DNA of 64,000 bases from an uncultured delta proteobacterium (GTDB lineage: Bacteria; Myxococcota_A; Polyangia; Polyangiales; Polyangiaceae). The DNA lies in the NCBI GenBank assembly GCA_903892415.1, contig CAITIQ010000517.1, positions 23,209-87,208 on the forward strand, given 5' to 3'. Positions 31,016-39,359 of the stretch are shown piece by piece (the first letter of the stretch is position 1; each line of letters starts with the position of its first letter). The notes beneath the pieces are model-generated. The model was given only the letters and a program-made list of their open reading frames with translations, did not search any database and was not told the origin of the DNA. Made by a program: the position numbers and the translations under genes.

Positions 31016-32383
31016 GAAGCGGTCCAACGCGCGATGCAGTTCTTCGCTGACGCGCGTTGGGTCGTTGCCGAGCGAGACGGGTGCGTTGGCGAAGTCGGAC
31101 GCGAACTCGAGCGTCCCTTCGTGATAGCGCTGCTTGAACTCGCTGAATTTAAGGCCGTGCGCGGTGGAGACAACCACCACGCTTTGCTCCTTGGAGATCA
31201 CCCCGCGTGCGGCGAGCTTCTCCGCGCAGGCGAGCGCTACGGCCGTGTGCGGGCAGGTGTAGAGCCCGGTGCGGTCGGCTCGTGCTGCGGCGCTCGCTAG
31301 CTCGGCCTCGGTCGCTTGTTCGACGAGCCCGTCGGTTCGCGCTAGCGCCGCTATCGCCTTGGGCAAGGAGACGGGCGCACCAATTTGGATGGCGGAGGCC
31401 AACGTCTTCTGCGCCTCAATCGGCGCGTAGTCGGCTTCGCTGAGCGGATGGAGCTGCTCGCTGGCCCTCACAAATGCGCGGTAAAGTGGATTCGCGCGTT
31501 CGGCCTGGCAGCAGGCGATGCGCGGCAGCCTTTCGATCAGGCCGAGCTCGAGCAGCTCGATAAAGCCCTTGGCGATCGCCGAGACGTTCCCAAGGTTACC
31601 GCCGGGTACCAACACCCAGTCGGGCACGCTCCACGCAAAGTCTTGGGCGAGCTCGTAGGAGAGCGTCTTTTGCCCCTCGATCCGCAAGCTGTTCATCGAG
31701 TTGGCGAGGTAGATCGATGGGTCTTTGGTGAGTTCGGCCACCGCTCGCATACAGCCGTCGAAGTCGGTATCGAGCGCAGCGACCAACGCGCCATGGGCGA
31801 TCGGTTGGAGCAGCTGTGCCGTCGAGATCTTTCCTCGCGGTAGCAGCACTACCACCGGGATTCCGGCGGCCGCGCCGTAGGCAGCTAACGCAGCGGACGT
31901 ATCTCCGGTCGAGGCACAGGCGAGCGCGCGGATGTTTGCGCCCTTCTTCACCATCGCGTGGACCGTCGAGACCAACACGGTCATGCCCAGGTCCTTGAAG
32001 GAGCCGGTATGGGTGGTGCCACATTGCTTTACCGCCAAGCGCGGCAGGCCGATCGTCTCGCCGAAGCGCTCCGCGGGCAAGAGATGGGCGTTGCCCTCGA
32101 ACAGCGAGACCACGTCGCTTGGCGCTAGGTGAGGCTGAACCAGCTCCAGCTTGCTCCAGACGCCGCTTGAATACGGATAGGGCGAACGGGTCGTGCGGCT
32201 GTCGAAAAGCGCCTTCCATTCAGCGGGAGTTCTCGCGGCATTGAGCGCCGCCTGATCATGGACCACCTCAAGTAAGCCGCCCGACCTCGAGCGATAGACG
32301 ACCGAATCGAGCGGGTAGCTCTCGCTTGCATCGTCGAGCGCTTGGAAGCGCGCCGAGAGCGACGAATCGTGCGCTCGCTGCAT
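31007..32383 (-). CDS. thrC: Threonine synthase
   Basis: The 458-residue protein belongs to PLP fold-type II. The Schiff-base Lys is in GTTHTGSFKDLGM, the glycine-rich phosphate loop is VPGGNLGNVSAI, and the conserved CASTGDTSAALAAYGA segment is that of threonine synthase. It converts O-phosphohomoserine to threonine. The N-terminus (VVYRSRSGGLLEVVHD) is the usual opening of this branch of the family. The gene starts 2 bases after the stop of the OPT transporter, so it is the second gene of that unit. No hom or thrB gene is near. Confidence 0.95.
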   Translation of the reverse strand: MQRAHDSSLSARFQALDDASESYPLDSVVYRSRSGGLLEVVHDQAALNAARTPAEWKALFDSRTTRSPYPYSSGVWSKLELVQPHLAPSDVVSLFEGNAHLLPAERFGETIGLPRLAVKQCGTTHTGSFKDLGMTVLVSTVHAMVKKGANIRALACASTGDTSAALAAYGAAAGIPVVVLLPRGKISTAQLLQPIAHGALVAALDTDFDGCMRAVAELTKDPSIYLANSMNSLRIEGQKTLSYELAQDFAWSVPDWVLVPGGNLGNVSAIAKGFIELLELGLIERLPRIACCQAERANPLYRAFVRASEQLHPLSEADYAPIEAQKTLASAIQIGAPVSLPKAIAALARTDGLVEQATEAELASAAARADRTGLYTCPHTAVALACAEKLAARGVISKEQSVVVVSTAHGLKFSEFKQRYHEGTLEFASDFANAPVSLGNDPTRVSEELHRALDRFRA

Positions 32384-32385
32384 GC

Positions 32386-34278
32386 TCAGTTCCCCCCCAG
32401 CGCCGTGGCGACAAGGCCCGCGATGCCGAGCGCGAGGGCGGCCAAACTCTCACCAGCAATCAGCCCTCCGCCGCCGAGCGAGGTGGTGCTCATGTCCTCG
32501 GGCAGCTCTTCAGCTTGCGCGCTCGGCTTGGCCTTCTTGGCCGCTGCGCGCTCGAGGTACTCGTTGTACGCCGACCCGAGAATGCCGCCACCGCCGAACC
32601 AAAGCGAGGTCGCCAAGTCGACGAAGCCGCCGAAGCTCGACGCATACGGACTGGGCAGCACGATGGCATCGATCACGAAGTCCGCCGCCTTTGCGCCTTC
32701 CGAGGAATTCTTCCACACGCGGTAGCCAGCGCTGGCCCGCAGCAGCTTGCGAAGGATCTCGGTCACCACGCCAATGCCGAGGCCGATTAGCAGCAAGCGG
32801 GTGCCGATCGGGTTGGGCTTGGTGATACCTTGCAGCGCCCCAACGAACTTGTAGGTCATAGCGCTCTGCCATTGATCCACCTGTTGCTCGGGGTTCTCAA
32901 AAGTATTCACAGCTAGCACCGGATAGGCATCCATGAACACCTTGGTGATGGCCACGGCGCAAACGGCGCCCATCGTTATGCCGATTACCTGGTAGCGAAA
33001 CTGCGTTACGCGGTTTGAGCCGAGGCGCCAACCTGTCGAGCGGTCTTGCTGCATGTCGCAACCCACACTGCAGGCAATCAACAGCACTGCGCCCGCAAGT
33101 AGGCCTACGCCAGCATCCTTTAACCCAAAGTTGAAGCCGAGCAGCGAGGGCACGACGGTCATCAGCAACACGCTGACCACGAAGGCGCTCGAAATGGGGT
33201 TCGAGTCGCTAATGCCGAGCGAGATGCCGTTGACCAGCACGAACAAGAAAGAGAGCACGACCGCAAACAGCATGAAGTGGACCGGTACGTTCATTACGAA
33301 GTAACCGACCAGCACCACTGCTAGCGCCCAGAAGCTGACCCATGCGAGCAGCCTTCCTGTACTGAGCGTCTCGGGCTCCTTCTCACTCTGCGCCTCTTCA
33401 TTGGTGCGATAGGAGTGTTGGTGGGCCGATGGTTTAGCGCGTACTTGCTCGCGAAAGCGCACCCAGGCAGCACGAAAGATCAGCGTGATGTCCACCGCTG
33501 CGGCGCCCATGATGGTGCCGAGCGCGATCAAGAAACCTACTTTGCGAAAAGGGTCATTGGCGCCGAGATAACCGGATTCTCGGAGCCAAGGCGTGAGCGC
33601 TTCCCCCAAACCACCGACAACAATCGCGGGGACCCCGATGCGAGCTCCCACCACCATCCCAGCACCCAGCGTCGAGGCACTGAAATGGATCTTTCCAAGA
33701 AAGCTGAAGGCCGCAACCTTTTCGGCCAGGAGCGAGCCGGAGAAACCGATACCAGCGCCGCCGCCTAGGGTACCGATGCTGCGTTTGAGCAGCCGCTTGT
33801 CGGTTAGGGCCCGCAGGATATTGGCCACCGCCAGCCCAGAGGGGAAGGTGAGCTGCATGCGGTCGACCAGCATTGGCGTGTAGAGCATGCCGATCCCGAC
33901 GCCGAACATGCCGATGCAGAGAAAATAGAGGATCAGCTGCCACATCGGCGGTTGCGGCAAGCCGAGCCAAACCATGGCTTGGGTCAGCACGCCCATCGCC
34001 GCCATGCTGGCAACCGACGCTGCCATGGTCTGCATGTAATTGGCGCCGTGTTTCCCCTCCGGCCCGTAGCCATAGGTGACGACGCTGCCCAAGATCCCCG
34101 CGAGCACCTGGCCGCCGACGAAGAACCCAAGGCTGAAGTTCATGTATGCGGCGGTGATGCCGCCGAGCGGGCCCAAAATGAAGATGGCCACCGCGGCCAG
34201 CAGGAGATGGTACTTCCAAGAACCAATCGCTGGGAGAAAGCCAGGGGAGGGAGAGGCTTGTTCGCTCGGGTGCACCAT
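32386..34278 (-). CDS. OPT-family oligopeptide or metal-chelate transporter
   Basis: The protein has 630 residues with about 14-16 membrane spans, starting with HLLLAAVAIFILGPLGG. Conserved OPT phrases are seen: FPSGLAVANILRAL, GAGMVVGARIGVPAIVVGG, and a central GCDMQQDRSTGWRLGSNRVTQ motif. The family moves oligopeptides or metal chelates inward with protons. ATG at 34278 has no Shine-Dalgarno. TTG at 34317, which has AGGA six bases upstream, would add 13 residues and is a real alternative. It is translated just ahead of thrC, suggesting joint use of peptide-derived amino acids, though that is inference. Confidence 0.92.
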   Translation of the reverse strand: MVHPSEQASPSPGFLPAIGSWKYHLLLAAVAIFILGPLGGITAAYMNFSLGFFVGGQVLAGILGSVVTYGYGPEGKHGANYMQTMAASVASMAAMGVLTQAMVWLGLPQPPMWQLILYFLCIGMFGVGIGMLYTPMLVDRMQLTFPSGLAVANILRALTDKRLLKRSIGTLGGGAGIGFSGSLLAEKVAAFSFLGKIHFSASTLGAGMVVGARIGVPAIVVGGLGEALTPWLRESGYLGANDPFRKVGFLIALGTIMGAAAVDITLIFRAAWVRFREQVRAKPSAHQHSYRTNEEAQSEKEPETLSTGRLLAWVSFWALAVVLVGYFVMNVPVHFMLFAVVLSFLFVLVNGISLGISDSNPISSAFVVSVLLMTVVPSLLGFNFGLKDAGVGLLAGAVLLIACSVGCDMQQDRSTGWRLGSNRVTQFRYQVIGITMGAVCAVAITKVFMDAYPVLAVNTFENPEQQVDQWQSAMTYKFVGALQGITKPNPIGTRLLLIGLGIGVVTEILRKLLRASAGYRVWKNSSEGAKAADFVIDAIVLPSPYASSFGGFVDLATSLWFGGGGILGSAYNEYLERAAAKKAKPSAQAEELPEDMSTTSLGGGGLIAGESLAALALGIAGLVATALGGN

Positions 34279-34355
34279 CGGTGCAGCCAAAGTCACAGAC
34301 TTCGACCAACGAAGCAATGCGTTTCCTGCGCGGCTGACTTAGTCTGCGAACGCAA

Positions 34356-35486
34356 ATGAGGCTGCGCCCGAGGACCCGAACAAGACCGACTTCGTGCACG
34401 TTCGCCTTGGTGGGATGGCTCGGGATCGCGGCGTGTACGGCGGGCGGCCAGGATGCGCCGCGCAATCGCGCCGAAGCGAGCGTGGTCGAGCTTGCCAGCC
34501 AAACGGCCTCGCCGTCGGCCTCGACCTTCGTCACGGCTAGCGCGTCAGCGGCGGCCGCAGCGGGTGCACCGAATGCGGCGCCAGCCGAACCTTTCGTCGC
34601 TGCGGCGCGCGCGCGAGCAATGCTCTTCCCCGACGGGGTGCCGAGCGCAGCTGGTTGCAGCGCAGAGCCCAACGCAGCGAATCAGCCCGTGAAGGCGTTC
34701 GTGCGTTGCATGATCTCGCACCGCTTCGCTGAACACGTGCAGGCGCAAGAGCTGGCCCTGTCTCTCTTCGACGCCTCCGGGGACGTCGCCGCAACCGAAG
34801 TCGCGTTTTTGATGGACGGGGGCTTCCGCGGGGACATCCGCTTGGTCGCTGAGTTACCGGTCGGGCCGTACTTGAAGCATTTGCGCTGGGTCGAGAGCGC
34901 CAAAAAGGCAATGGTCGAGTTTGAGGCTGGGATCAGCAAGCACGCTACGTCGAAGCTCAACTATCGACAGGGCGGGGTGCTGTGGAAGTTCGCGCGCAGT
35001 GTGGGGCGCACCACGCCCTCGGCTTACGCCGGCGGTTGGGAGATCGGCTACAACGTCTCGGGCTCGCTGCACTCGAGCGAATCCGCGGTTCGGGATACGA
35101 TCTTTCACGAAATCTTCCACTTGAACGACCAAGAGCATGAAGGCTGGTCGCGCCGCGTGTTGGGCAAGCTAGTGGACGTTATCGCCGAACGCTGCAAGTC
35201 TCGCTCGCCCTGCCTAAAGCCCTATGCGCCGGGCAAAACGATGGTTCGAGGTGGGACGTATTACGCATTTCAACCCGACAACGGGGACATTGCGCACGAG
35301 TACGCGGCTGAGCTGGCTACGCGCTACTTCAATGAGCAGCTGAGCATGCTGCGTGGTCAAACGTTGTCCGAGGCTCCGTTCAAATGTGCCGCACCCGAGA
35401 ACGCTGAAGCGATGAAAAGCTTGGCCCAAGAGTTTTTTGGCGGGGTGGATCTAACTCCGACTTGCGGAGCGCAGCCGCACCGATGA
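34356..35486 (+). CDS. Zinc metallopeptidase-like lipoprotein (HExxH)
   Basis: The 376-residue protein has a signal that ends in IAAC (Cys27), then an Ala/Ser-rich spacer. The mature domain has HEIFHLND at about 249 (HExxH), and downstream IAHEYAAELATRYF whose Glu or His may be the third zinc ligand. Paired Cys are present (CKSRSPCLKP, CAAPEN). The layout resembles small surface metallopeptidases, but I cannot name the family. A Gly-Gly-rich segment before the helix (AYAGGWEIGYNVSG) may be the substrate-binding edge strand. It is followed by an esterase gene after 10 bases. Confidence 0.75.
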   Translation: MRLRPRTRTRPTSCTFALVGWLGIAACTAGGQDAPRNRAEASVVELASQTASPSASTFVTASASAAAAAGAPNAAPAEPFVAAARARAMLFPDGVPSAAGCSAEPNAANQPVKAFVRCMISHRFAEHVQAQELALSLFDASGDVAATEVAFLMDGGFRGDIRLVAELPVGPYLKHLRWVESAKKAMVEFEAGISKHATSKLNYRQGGVLWKFARSVGRTTPSAYAGGWEIGYNVSGSLHSSESAVRDTIFHEIFHLNDQEHEGWSRRVLGKLVDVIAERCKSRSPCLKPYAPGKTMVRGGTYYAFQPDNGDIAHEYAAELATRYFNEQLSMLRGQTLSEAPFKCAAPENAEAMKSLAQEFFGGVDLTPTCGAQPHR

Positions 35487-35496
35487 AAGAGCAGCG

Positions 35497-36537
35497 ATGA
35501 CTCCGCTTGAGAAGCTTCAGGTTCTTTCCGCGAGGACGATCATGGCGTTGCCGGCGCAGCTGCAGAATCGGTTTCTGCCGAAGGAGCCTACTCGCCAAGC
35601 GGGCTTTGAACTCGACCGCCAGGTCGAGCTGCTGCTGGCGCTCAGCCGCGGCCTGAAGCAGCCCAAGTCCCAGGCACTCTCGTTGCCAGCTGCGCGACGC
35701 TTGTTCGATCTGCAGGCCACGCTGATGGTGCGCCCGGCTCCCCGCATCGCGCGCGTGTTCGAGGAGAAGATTCACGAGGGACTGTGGGTTCGGATCTACG
35801 AGCCGATTCGTGCGGCCAGGCCGCTGCCGGCGCTCGTTTACTACCACGGTGGTGGCTTCGTCCTCGGCGGCTTCGATACGCATGACGCTCCTTGTCGCCG
35901 CTTGGCCGAAGAGACCGGCAGCATCGTGGTCAGCGTGGATTATCGCTTGGCCCCGGAGCATGTCTTTCCGGCCGCCGTCGAGGACGCGCTGGCCAGCTTC
36001 CGCTGGTTGGTTTCCCACGCTGGGCGTTTGGGCATCGATGCTCGGCGTGTTGGTGTTGGCGGCGATAGTGCAGGTGGCAATCTCGCCGCAGTCGTTGCGC
36101 TCGAGACGCGTGCTGATGCGGTGAGGCCGAAGGCGCAGATCCTGGTTTACCCCGCTGTCGACTTTACGTTGGCGTCGCCGTCGATCGAGTCTTTGAAGAG
36201 CGGTTACTTCCTGGAGAAGTCAACCATCGAGTGGTTTCGCGAGCGCTACCTCGCGAGCGCTAGCCGGCTCGATGGCCGGGCATCGCCGCTCCTGCGCGAG
36301 GACCTGCGGGGCGCGCCGCCCGCCGTGCTTCACGTTGCCGGCTTCGATCCGCTGCGCGATGAAGGCTTGGCCTACGCCGAACGGCTGAAAGCCAGCGGCG
36401 TGCCGGTTGTGGCGCGCACGTTTGGCTCGCTGTTTCACGGCTACCTGAACGCGACGCGGTTGCGCGCGGCCGATCTCGCGGTGGCCCGCTTGTCAGAAGA
36501 TACGCGCTCCGCGCTGTCGGCGGAGTCAGCCGCATGA
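35497..36537 (+). CDS. Alpha/beta hydrolase of the hormone-sensitive lipase (HSL) group
   Basis: The 346-residue protein has the oxyanion-hole motif YYHGGGFVLGG (about 109-119), the nucleophile elbow GGDSAGGN (Ser about 191), the Asp in HVAGFDPLRDEG and the His in FGSLFHGYLNA. This order and the HGGG motif define the HSL/type IV esterases, which hydrolyse short to medium acyl esters. The N-terminal cap (about 1-75) is helical. It overlaps the next gene by 4 bases (ATGA), so it is in a coupled run with a barrel-like protein and a deoxynucleoside kinase. Confidence 0.93.
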   Translation: MTPLEKLQVLSARTIMALPAQLQNRFLPKEPTRQAGFELDRQVELLLALSRGLKQPKSQALSLPAARRLFDLQATLMVRPAPRIARVFEEKIHEGLWVRIYEPIRAARPLPALVYYHGGGFVLGGFDTHDAPCRRLAEETGSIVVSVDYRLAPEHVFPAAVEDALASFRWLVSHAGRLGIDARRVGVGGDSAGGNLAAVVALETRADAVRPKAQILVYPAVDFTLASPSIESLKSGYFLEKSTIEWFRERYLASASRLDGRASPLLREDLRGAPPAVLHVAGFDPLRDEGLAYAERLKASGVPVVARTFGSLFHGYLNATRLRAADLAVARLSEDTRSALSAESAA

Positions 36538-37355
36538 GCGCTCGTGAGACCTTCGGCCGCGCCATCGCGCTCGCGCTCGCATCCATTCCGTGCGCCTCCG
36601 CGCAGCCCTGCCACGCTCAGCAAGCGACAACGTCGGAGCAAGCCACCCTGCCGAAACAAGCGAACGGTGAAGCGGCAACCGCGCCGCCGCCTTCGCGGCC
36701 GCCGCCGCTGCCCCCGTTGGAGCTCGCTGCGCTGCCCAAGCAGCGCCGACTCGATCTTGGGGCGAGCGTTCTATTGCGTTCAGCCACCTTCTCGCGCGCA
36801 CCGGAGGCCAGCCGCGCCGACATTTCGCCGGGGATGGGCGCTTCGCTTTGGGCTCGGCTGTTGGTCCTCCCGGAGTTCATGGCGGGCGTAAGCGCAGGCT
36901 GGACTCGCAGCTCGTTGCAGCTTGCCAGGGGGGACTTCGTGGCTGGCGCCGAGGTTGAAGAAGGGCCTATCGATACCTTCGATTTCGAGCTGCTCGCGTT
37001 ACCGACCTGGCCTGTTGCTGACGGCGTTCGCCTGTTTGCGTTGCTCGGCCTTGGCTACTCCATCTCGAGTACGCAGGTGCTGATTGCGGAAGATGCTACC
37101 GGGACCTTTCCGCTCCCCGACCGCGACCGCAGCCACTTCATCGTACCGCTCGGTCTGGGAGGTTCGCTGACGCTCGTGCCGAACTGGCTGTCCTTGGAGT
37201 TTTCGCTCAAGCTTGCGCCAACGTTCTCGGACATTGGGTCGGGCAGTGAAGCGGGGAGGGTGCTCGACGGAAGTGGGAAGGTACGCGCCCTGGAGCCGCT
37301 GCCTGCGGTACCTGTTTGGTTCTCGCAGTCACTCGGATTGGGGCTCTTGTTGTGA
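36534..37355 (+). CDS. Predicted outer-membrane beta-barrel-like protein
   Basis: The 273-residue protein has a Sec signal cut near ASAQP (about 24), a Pro-rich spacer, then a domain from about 66 made of alternating hydrophobic strands. Examples are LDLGASVLLRSATF, FMAGVSAGWTRSSLQLA, FALLGLGYSISSTQVLI and FIVPLGLGGSLTLV. The protein ends QSLGLGLLL. The strand pattern suits an 8-stranded barrel or the OmpA_b-brl-like class. There is no OmpA peptidoglycan domain. Function is unknown. Its stop codon shares one base with the next gene's ATG. Confidence 0.72.
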   Translation: MSARETFGRAIALALASIPCASAQPCHAQQATTSEQATLPKQANGEAATAPPPSRPPPLPPLELAALPKQRRLDLGASVLLRSATFSRAPEASRADISPGMGASLWARLLVLPEFMAGVSAGWTRSSLQLARGDFVAGAEVEEGPIDTFDFELLALPTWPVADGVRLFALLGLGYSISSTQVLIAEDATGTFPLPDRDRSHFIVPLGLGGSLTLVPNWLSLEFSLKLAPTFSDIGSGSEAGRVLDGSGKVRALEPLPAVPVWFSQSLGLGLLL

Positions 37356-38014
37356 TGCAGACCAATGCGCGGCCAAAGATTGTCGCAGTCGCCGGCAACA
37401 TTGGCGCCGGCAAATCAAGCTTGGTGGAGTGGCTCGAGCAGCAGTTGGGCATGGTCCCGTTTTTCGAGCCTCACGCGGAGAATCCCTACCTTGCTGAGTT
37501 CTACGGAGACATGCAGCGCTGGGGCCTTCACTCCCAGCTGTTCTTTCTCATCCACCGTTTCCGTATCCACAAGGACATCGAGGCCCGCGCCGAGAGCGCC
37601 GGGCGCAACATCGTTCAGGACCGCACCATCTACGAGGACGCCGAGATCTTCGCGGCCCAGCTCCATACCAGCGGGGCCATCGTCGATCGGGATTGGAAGA
37701 TGTACTCGGACCTTTATTCGACGCTGCGCGGAGAGCTGCGTCCTCCCGACTTGATGATCTACCTGCGTTGTCCGGTCAATGTGCTCACCAAGCGGATCCG
37801 CAAGCGAGGGCGCAGCTTCGAGCAGACGATCCCGCGCAAGTACCTCGCGGCGCTACACGAGCTGTACGAGGCCTGGTTCGACCGCTATTCGGACTCGCCA
37901 AAGATCGTGATTCCAACCGACCGCGTCGACTACGTCGAGCAACTTTTCGACCGGCAGGAGCTGTTGCAAGAGATTCGTACGCGACTTTCCCAGGAGCCTG
38001 AGTCGTCGCGATAA
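37355..38014 (+). CDS. Deoxynucleoside kinase (dNK family)
   Basis: The protein has 219 residues from the ATG at 37355, which directly follows the stop of the gene before and gives the family's short N-terminus. The P-loop is AGNIGAGKSSL (13-23). The substrate-phosphate region QDRTIYEDAEIFA is the DRS-like motif, and a lid segment RIRKRGRSFEQTI follows. It would phosphorylate deoxynucleosides in the salvage pathway (deoxyadenosine/deoxyguanosine/deoxycytidine kinase-like). The exact base preference cannot be read. A hairpin after the stop may end the coupled three-gene run. Confidence 0.92.
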   Translation: MQTNARPKIVAVAGNIGAGKSSLVEWLEQQLGMVPFFEPHAENPYLAEFYGDMQRWGLHSQLFFLIHRFRIHKDIEARAESAGRNIVQDRTIYEDAEIFAAQLHTSGAIVDRDWKMYSDLYSTLRGELRPPDLMIYLRCPVNVLTKRIRKRGRSFEQTIPRKYLAALHELYEAWFDRYSDSPKIVIPTDRVDYVEQLFDRQELLQEIRTRLSQEPESSR

Positions 38015-38031
38015 AATCTTCATGCGAAATT

Positions 38032-38054
38032 GGTACGAGTCATTTGCTCGTGCC
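38032..38054 (+). terminator. Hairpin after deoxynucleoside kinase gene
   Basis: An 8-base stem (GGTACGAG / CTCGTGCC, one G-T pair) with a 7-base loop lies 17 bases after the stop. There is no T-run, so it is only a candidate terminator separating the gene from the ClpP-like gene. Confidence 0.35.
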
Positions 38055-38139
38055 AGGAGGCCTGCTAGGTCTCTGGCTCAGCCCGCAGCGGGCCTCTGCC
38101 CAACTGCATCCGCCTGCTCAGGCGACAAAACGAGGACTC

Positions 38140-38745
38140 ATGGTGCGCTTCGACAACGATTCGGACGAGACTAAACCCAATGGAACCGACGGCGAGCGGT
38201 TGGCGAATCGGCTGATCGACGCTCGAGCTCTGATCCTGGCTGAGGAAGTCAGCGACACGATGTATCGCCATGTGGCGACCATGCTGACGCTGCTGGAGCG
38301 CAAGGACCCGAAGTCGCCGATCACGGTGTTTGTCAATTCCCCAGGTGGCTCAGCAGACTCGGGTTTTGCCATCTACGATCTGTTCCGCTTTTCCCCGTGT
38401 CCGATCTTCACCGTCGCCAACGGCGTCGTCGCCTCAGCTGCCGTCTTGATCTACCTGGGCACGCCGAAAGAGCGCCGCGTCGCTCTGCCCAACGCTCGCT
38501 TTTTGCTTCACCAACCCTCGACCACCACACGCGGCCAGGCGACCGACATCGACATTACGGCGCGGGAGATCGTCAAGCTACGCACTCGCTACAACCAGAT
38601 TGTTCACGAGACCACTGGCAAGCCGGTGGACCAGGTCACCAAAGACAGCGACCGAGATTTCTGGCTCACCTCAGCCGAGGCGCATGAATACGGCTTGGTT
38701 GGTCGCGTAATCCAGCGTCGTTCGGAGCTTGAAGAGCTGCGCTAG
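38140..38745 (+). CDS. ClpP-family serine protease
   Basis: The protein has 201 residues from the ATG at 38140, chosen for the GAGG six bases upstream. The catalytic triad appears as Ser99 (NGVVASAAV), His124 (LLHQPS) and Asp173 (DRDFWLTSAEAHEYGLVG). The signature INxPGG-type segment is VNSPGGSADSG. The usual ASMGA block is here ASAAV, a drift seen in secondary ClpP copies. It should form a tetradecameric chamber working with ClpX or ClpA, but no clpX or tig gene is adjacent, which suggests a second, non-housekeeping ClpP. A strong terminator follows. Confidence 0.92.
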   Translation: MVRFDNDSDETKPNGTDGERLANRLIDARALILAEEVSDTMYRHVATMLTLLERKDPKSPITVFVNSPGGSADSGFAIYDLFRFSPCPIFTVANGVVASAAVLIYLGTPKERRVALPNARFLLHQPSTTTRGQATDIDITAREIVKLRTRYNQIVHETTGKPVDQVTKDSDRDFWLTSAEAHEYGLVGRVIQRRSELEELR

Positions 38746-38767
38746 TCGCGCTCCGCCGCTCTTCGGA

Positions 38768-38805
38768 AAGCCCGCCCGGTGAGAGCTCGGCGGGCTTCTT
38801 GAGTT
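38768..38805 (+). terminator. Intrinsic terminator after the ClpP-like gene
   Basis: A perfect 9-base stem (AAGCCCGCC / GGCGGGCTT) with a 12-base loop lies 23 bases after the stop, followed by TCTTGAGTTTT. The position and the T-rich end make it the best intrinsic terminator in the window. Confidence 0.8.
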
Positions 38806-38858
38806 TTAGGGAGTTGCCCCTCGGGTGGATGACCCAGCTACCATGAAGCCTGAGAACT

Positions 38859-39200
38859 ATGCCCGGCCCTATTGAAAGCTCCGGTTCGATCGAGACCTTC
38901 TGCCACCTTTCGGACGCGCCCTCCAGTCGCCGGAGCACCTTCTCCTTCGACGCGGTGGCAGCTGGGGACCGCGTGGCGATTTGCTTCGCCGCCCAGGACG
39001 GCAACCCACCTTACGCCTTGAAGGTCAAGGCTCCGAACGGTGCGCTGATGCTCGACCGTATCGTGAGGGAGCTGCCCACTGGCCTACCGCAGAGCGAACC
39101 TCCCGTGGAGTTCGTGGTTTCGGTCCGCGGTCGCTACACGATCGAGATTCGGGAGATTCAGGGCACGCAGTGGGGCCGGGCTTTCTTGTCGGTCACCTAG
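38859..39200 (+). CDS. Small beta-domain protein, function unknown
   Basis: The 113-residue protein has no signal peptide. It reads as a small beta sandwich: STFSFDAVAAGDRVAICFA, YALKVKAPNGALML, VEFVVSVRGRYTIEIREI and a short end WGRAFLSVT. The pattern is like PPC or similar ligand-binding modules but without the usual Cys. It lies between a terminator and a zinc-ribbon gene. I recognise no family. The call rests on its regular strands and its codon use. Confidence 0.6.
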   Translation: MPGPIESSGSIETFCHLSDAPSSRRSTFSFDAVAAGDRVAICFAAQDGNPPYALKVKAPNGALMLDRIVRELPTGLPQSEPPVEFVVSVRGRYTIEIREIQGTQWGRAFLSVT

Positions 39201-39359
39201 ACCGAAGCGAGCTAGAGCCCGTCAGAATGAATGTTGTTCGTGTTCTTTTTGCAACTCGACCTACGTTCGAAGCTACGATGAAGGTGTCCGATTCGATCGT
39301 CACGGCCCGCTGAGAGGCGCCGCCCCACTGGACAATCACCGAGAGAGCCCTGACCTCCT

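Noticed and set aside
39201..39359. Possible gene in the gap before the zinc-ribbon/GYF gene
   Set aside because: No frame has a supported start or domain; the stretch is lower in GC than its surroundings and is probably the promoter region.
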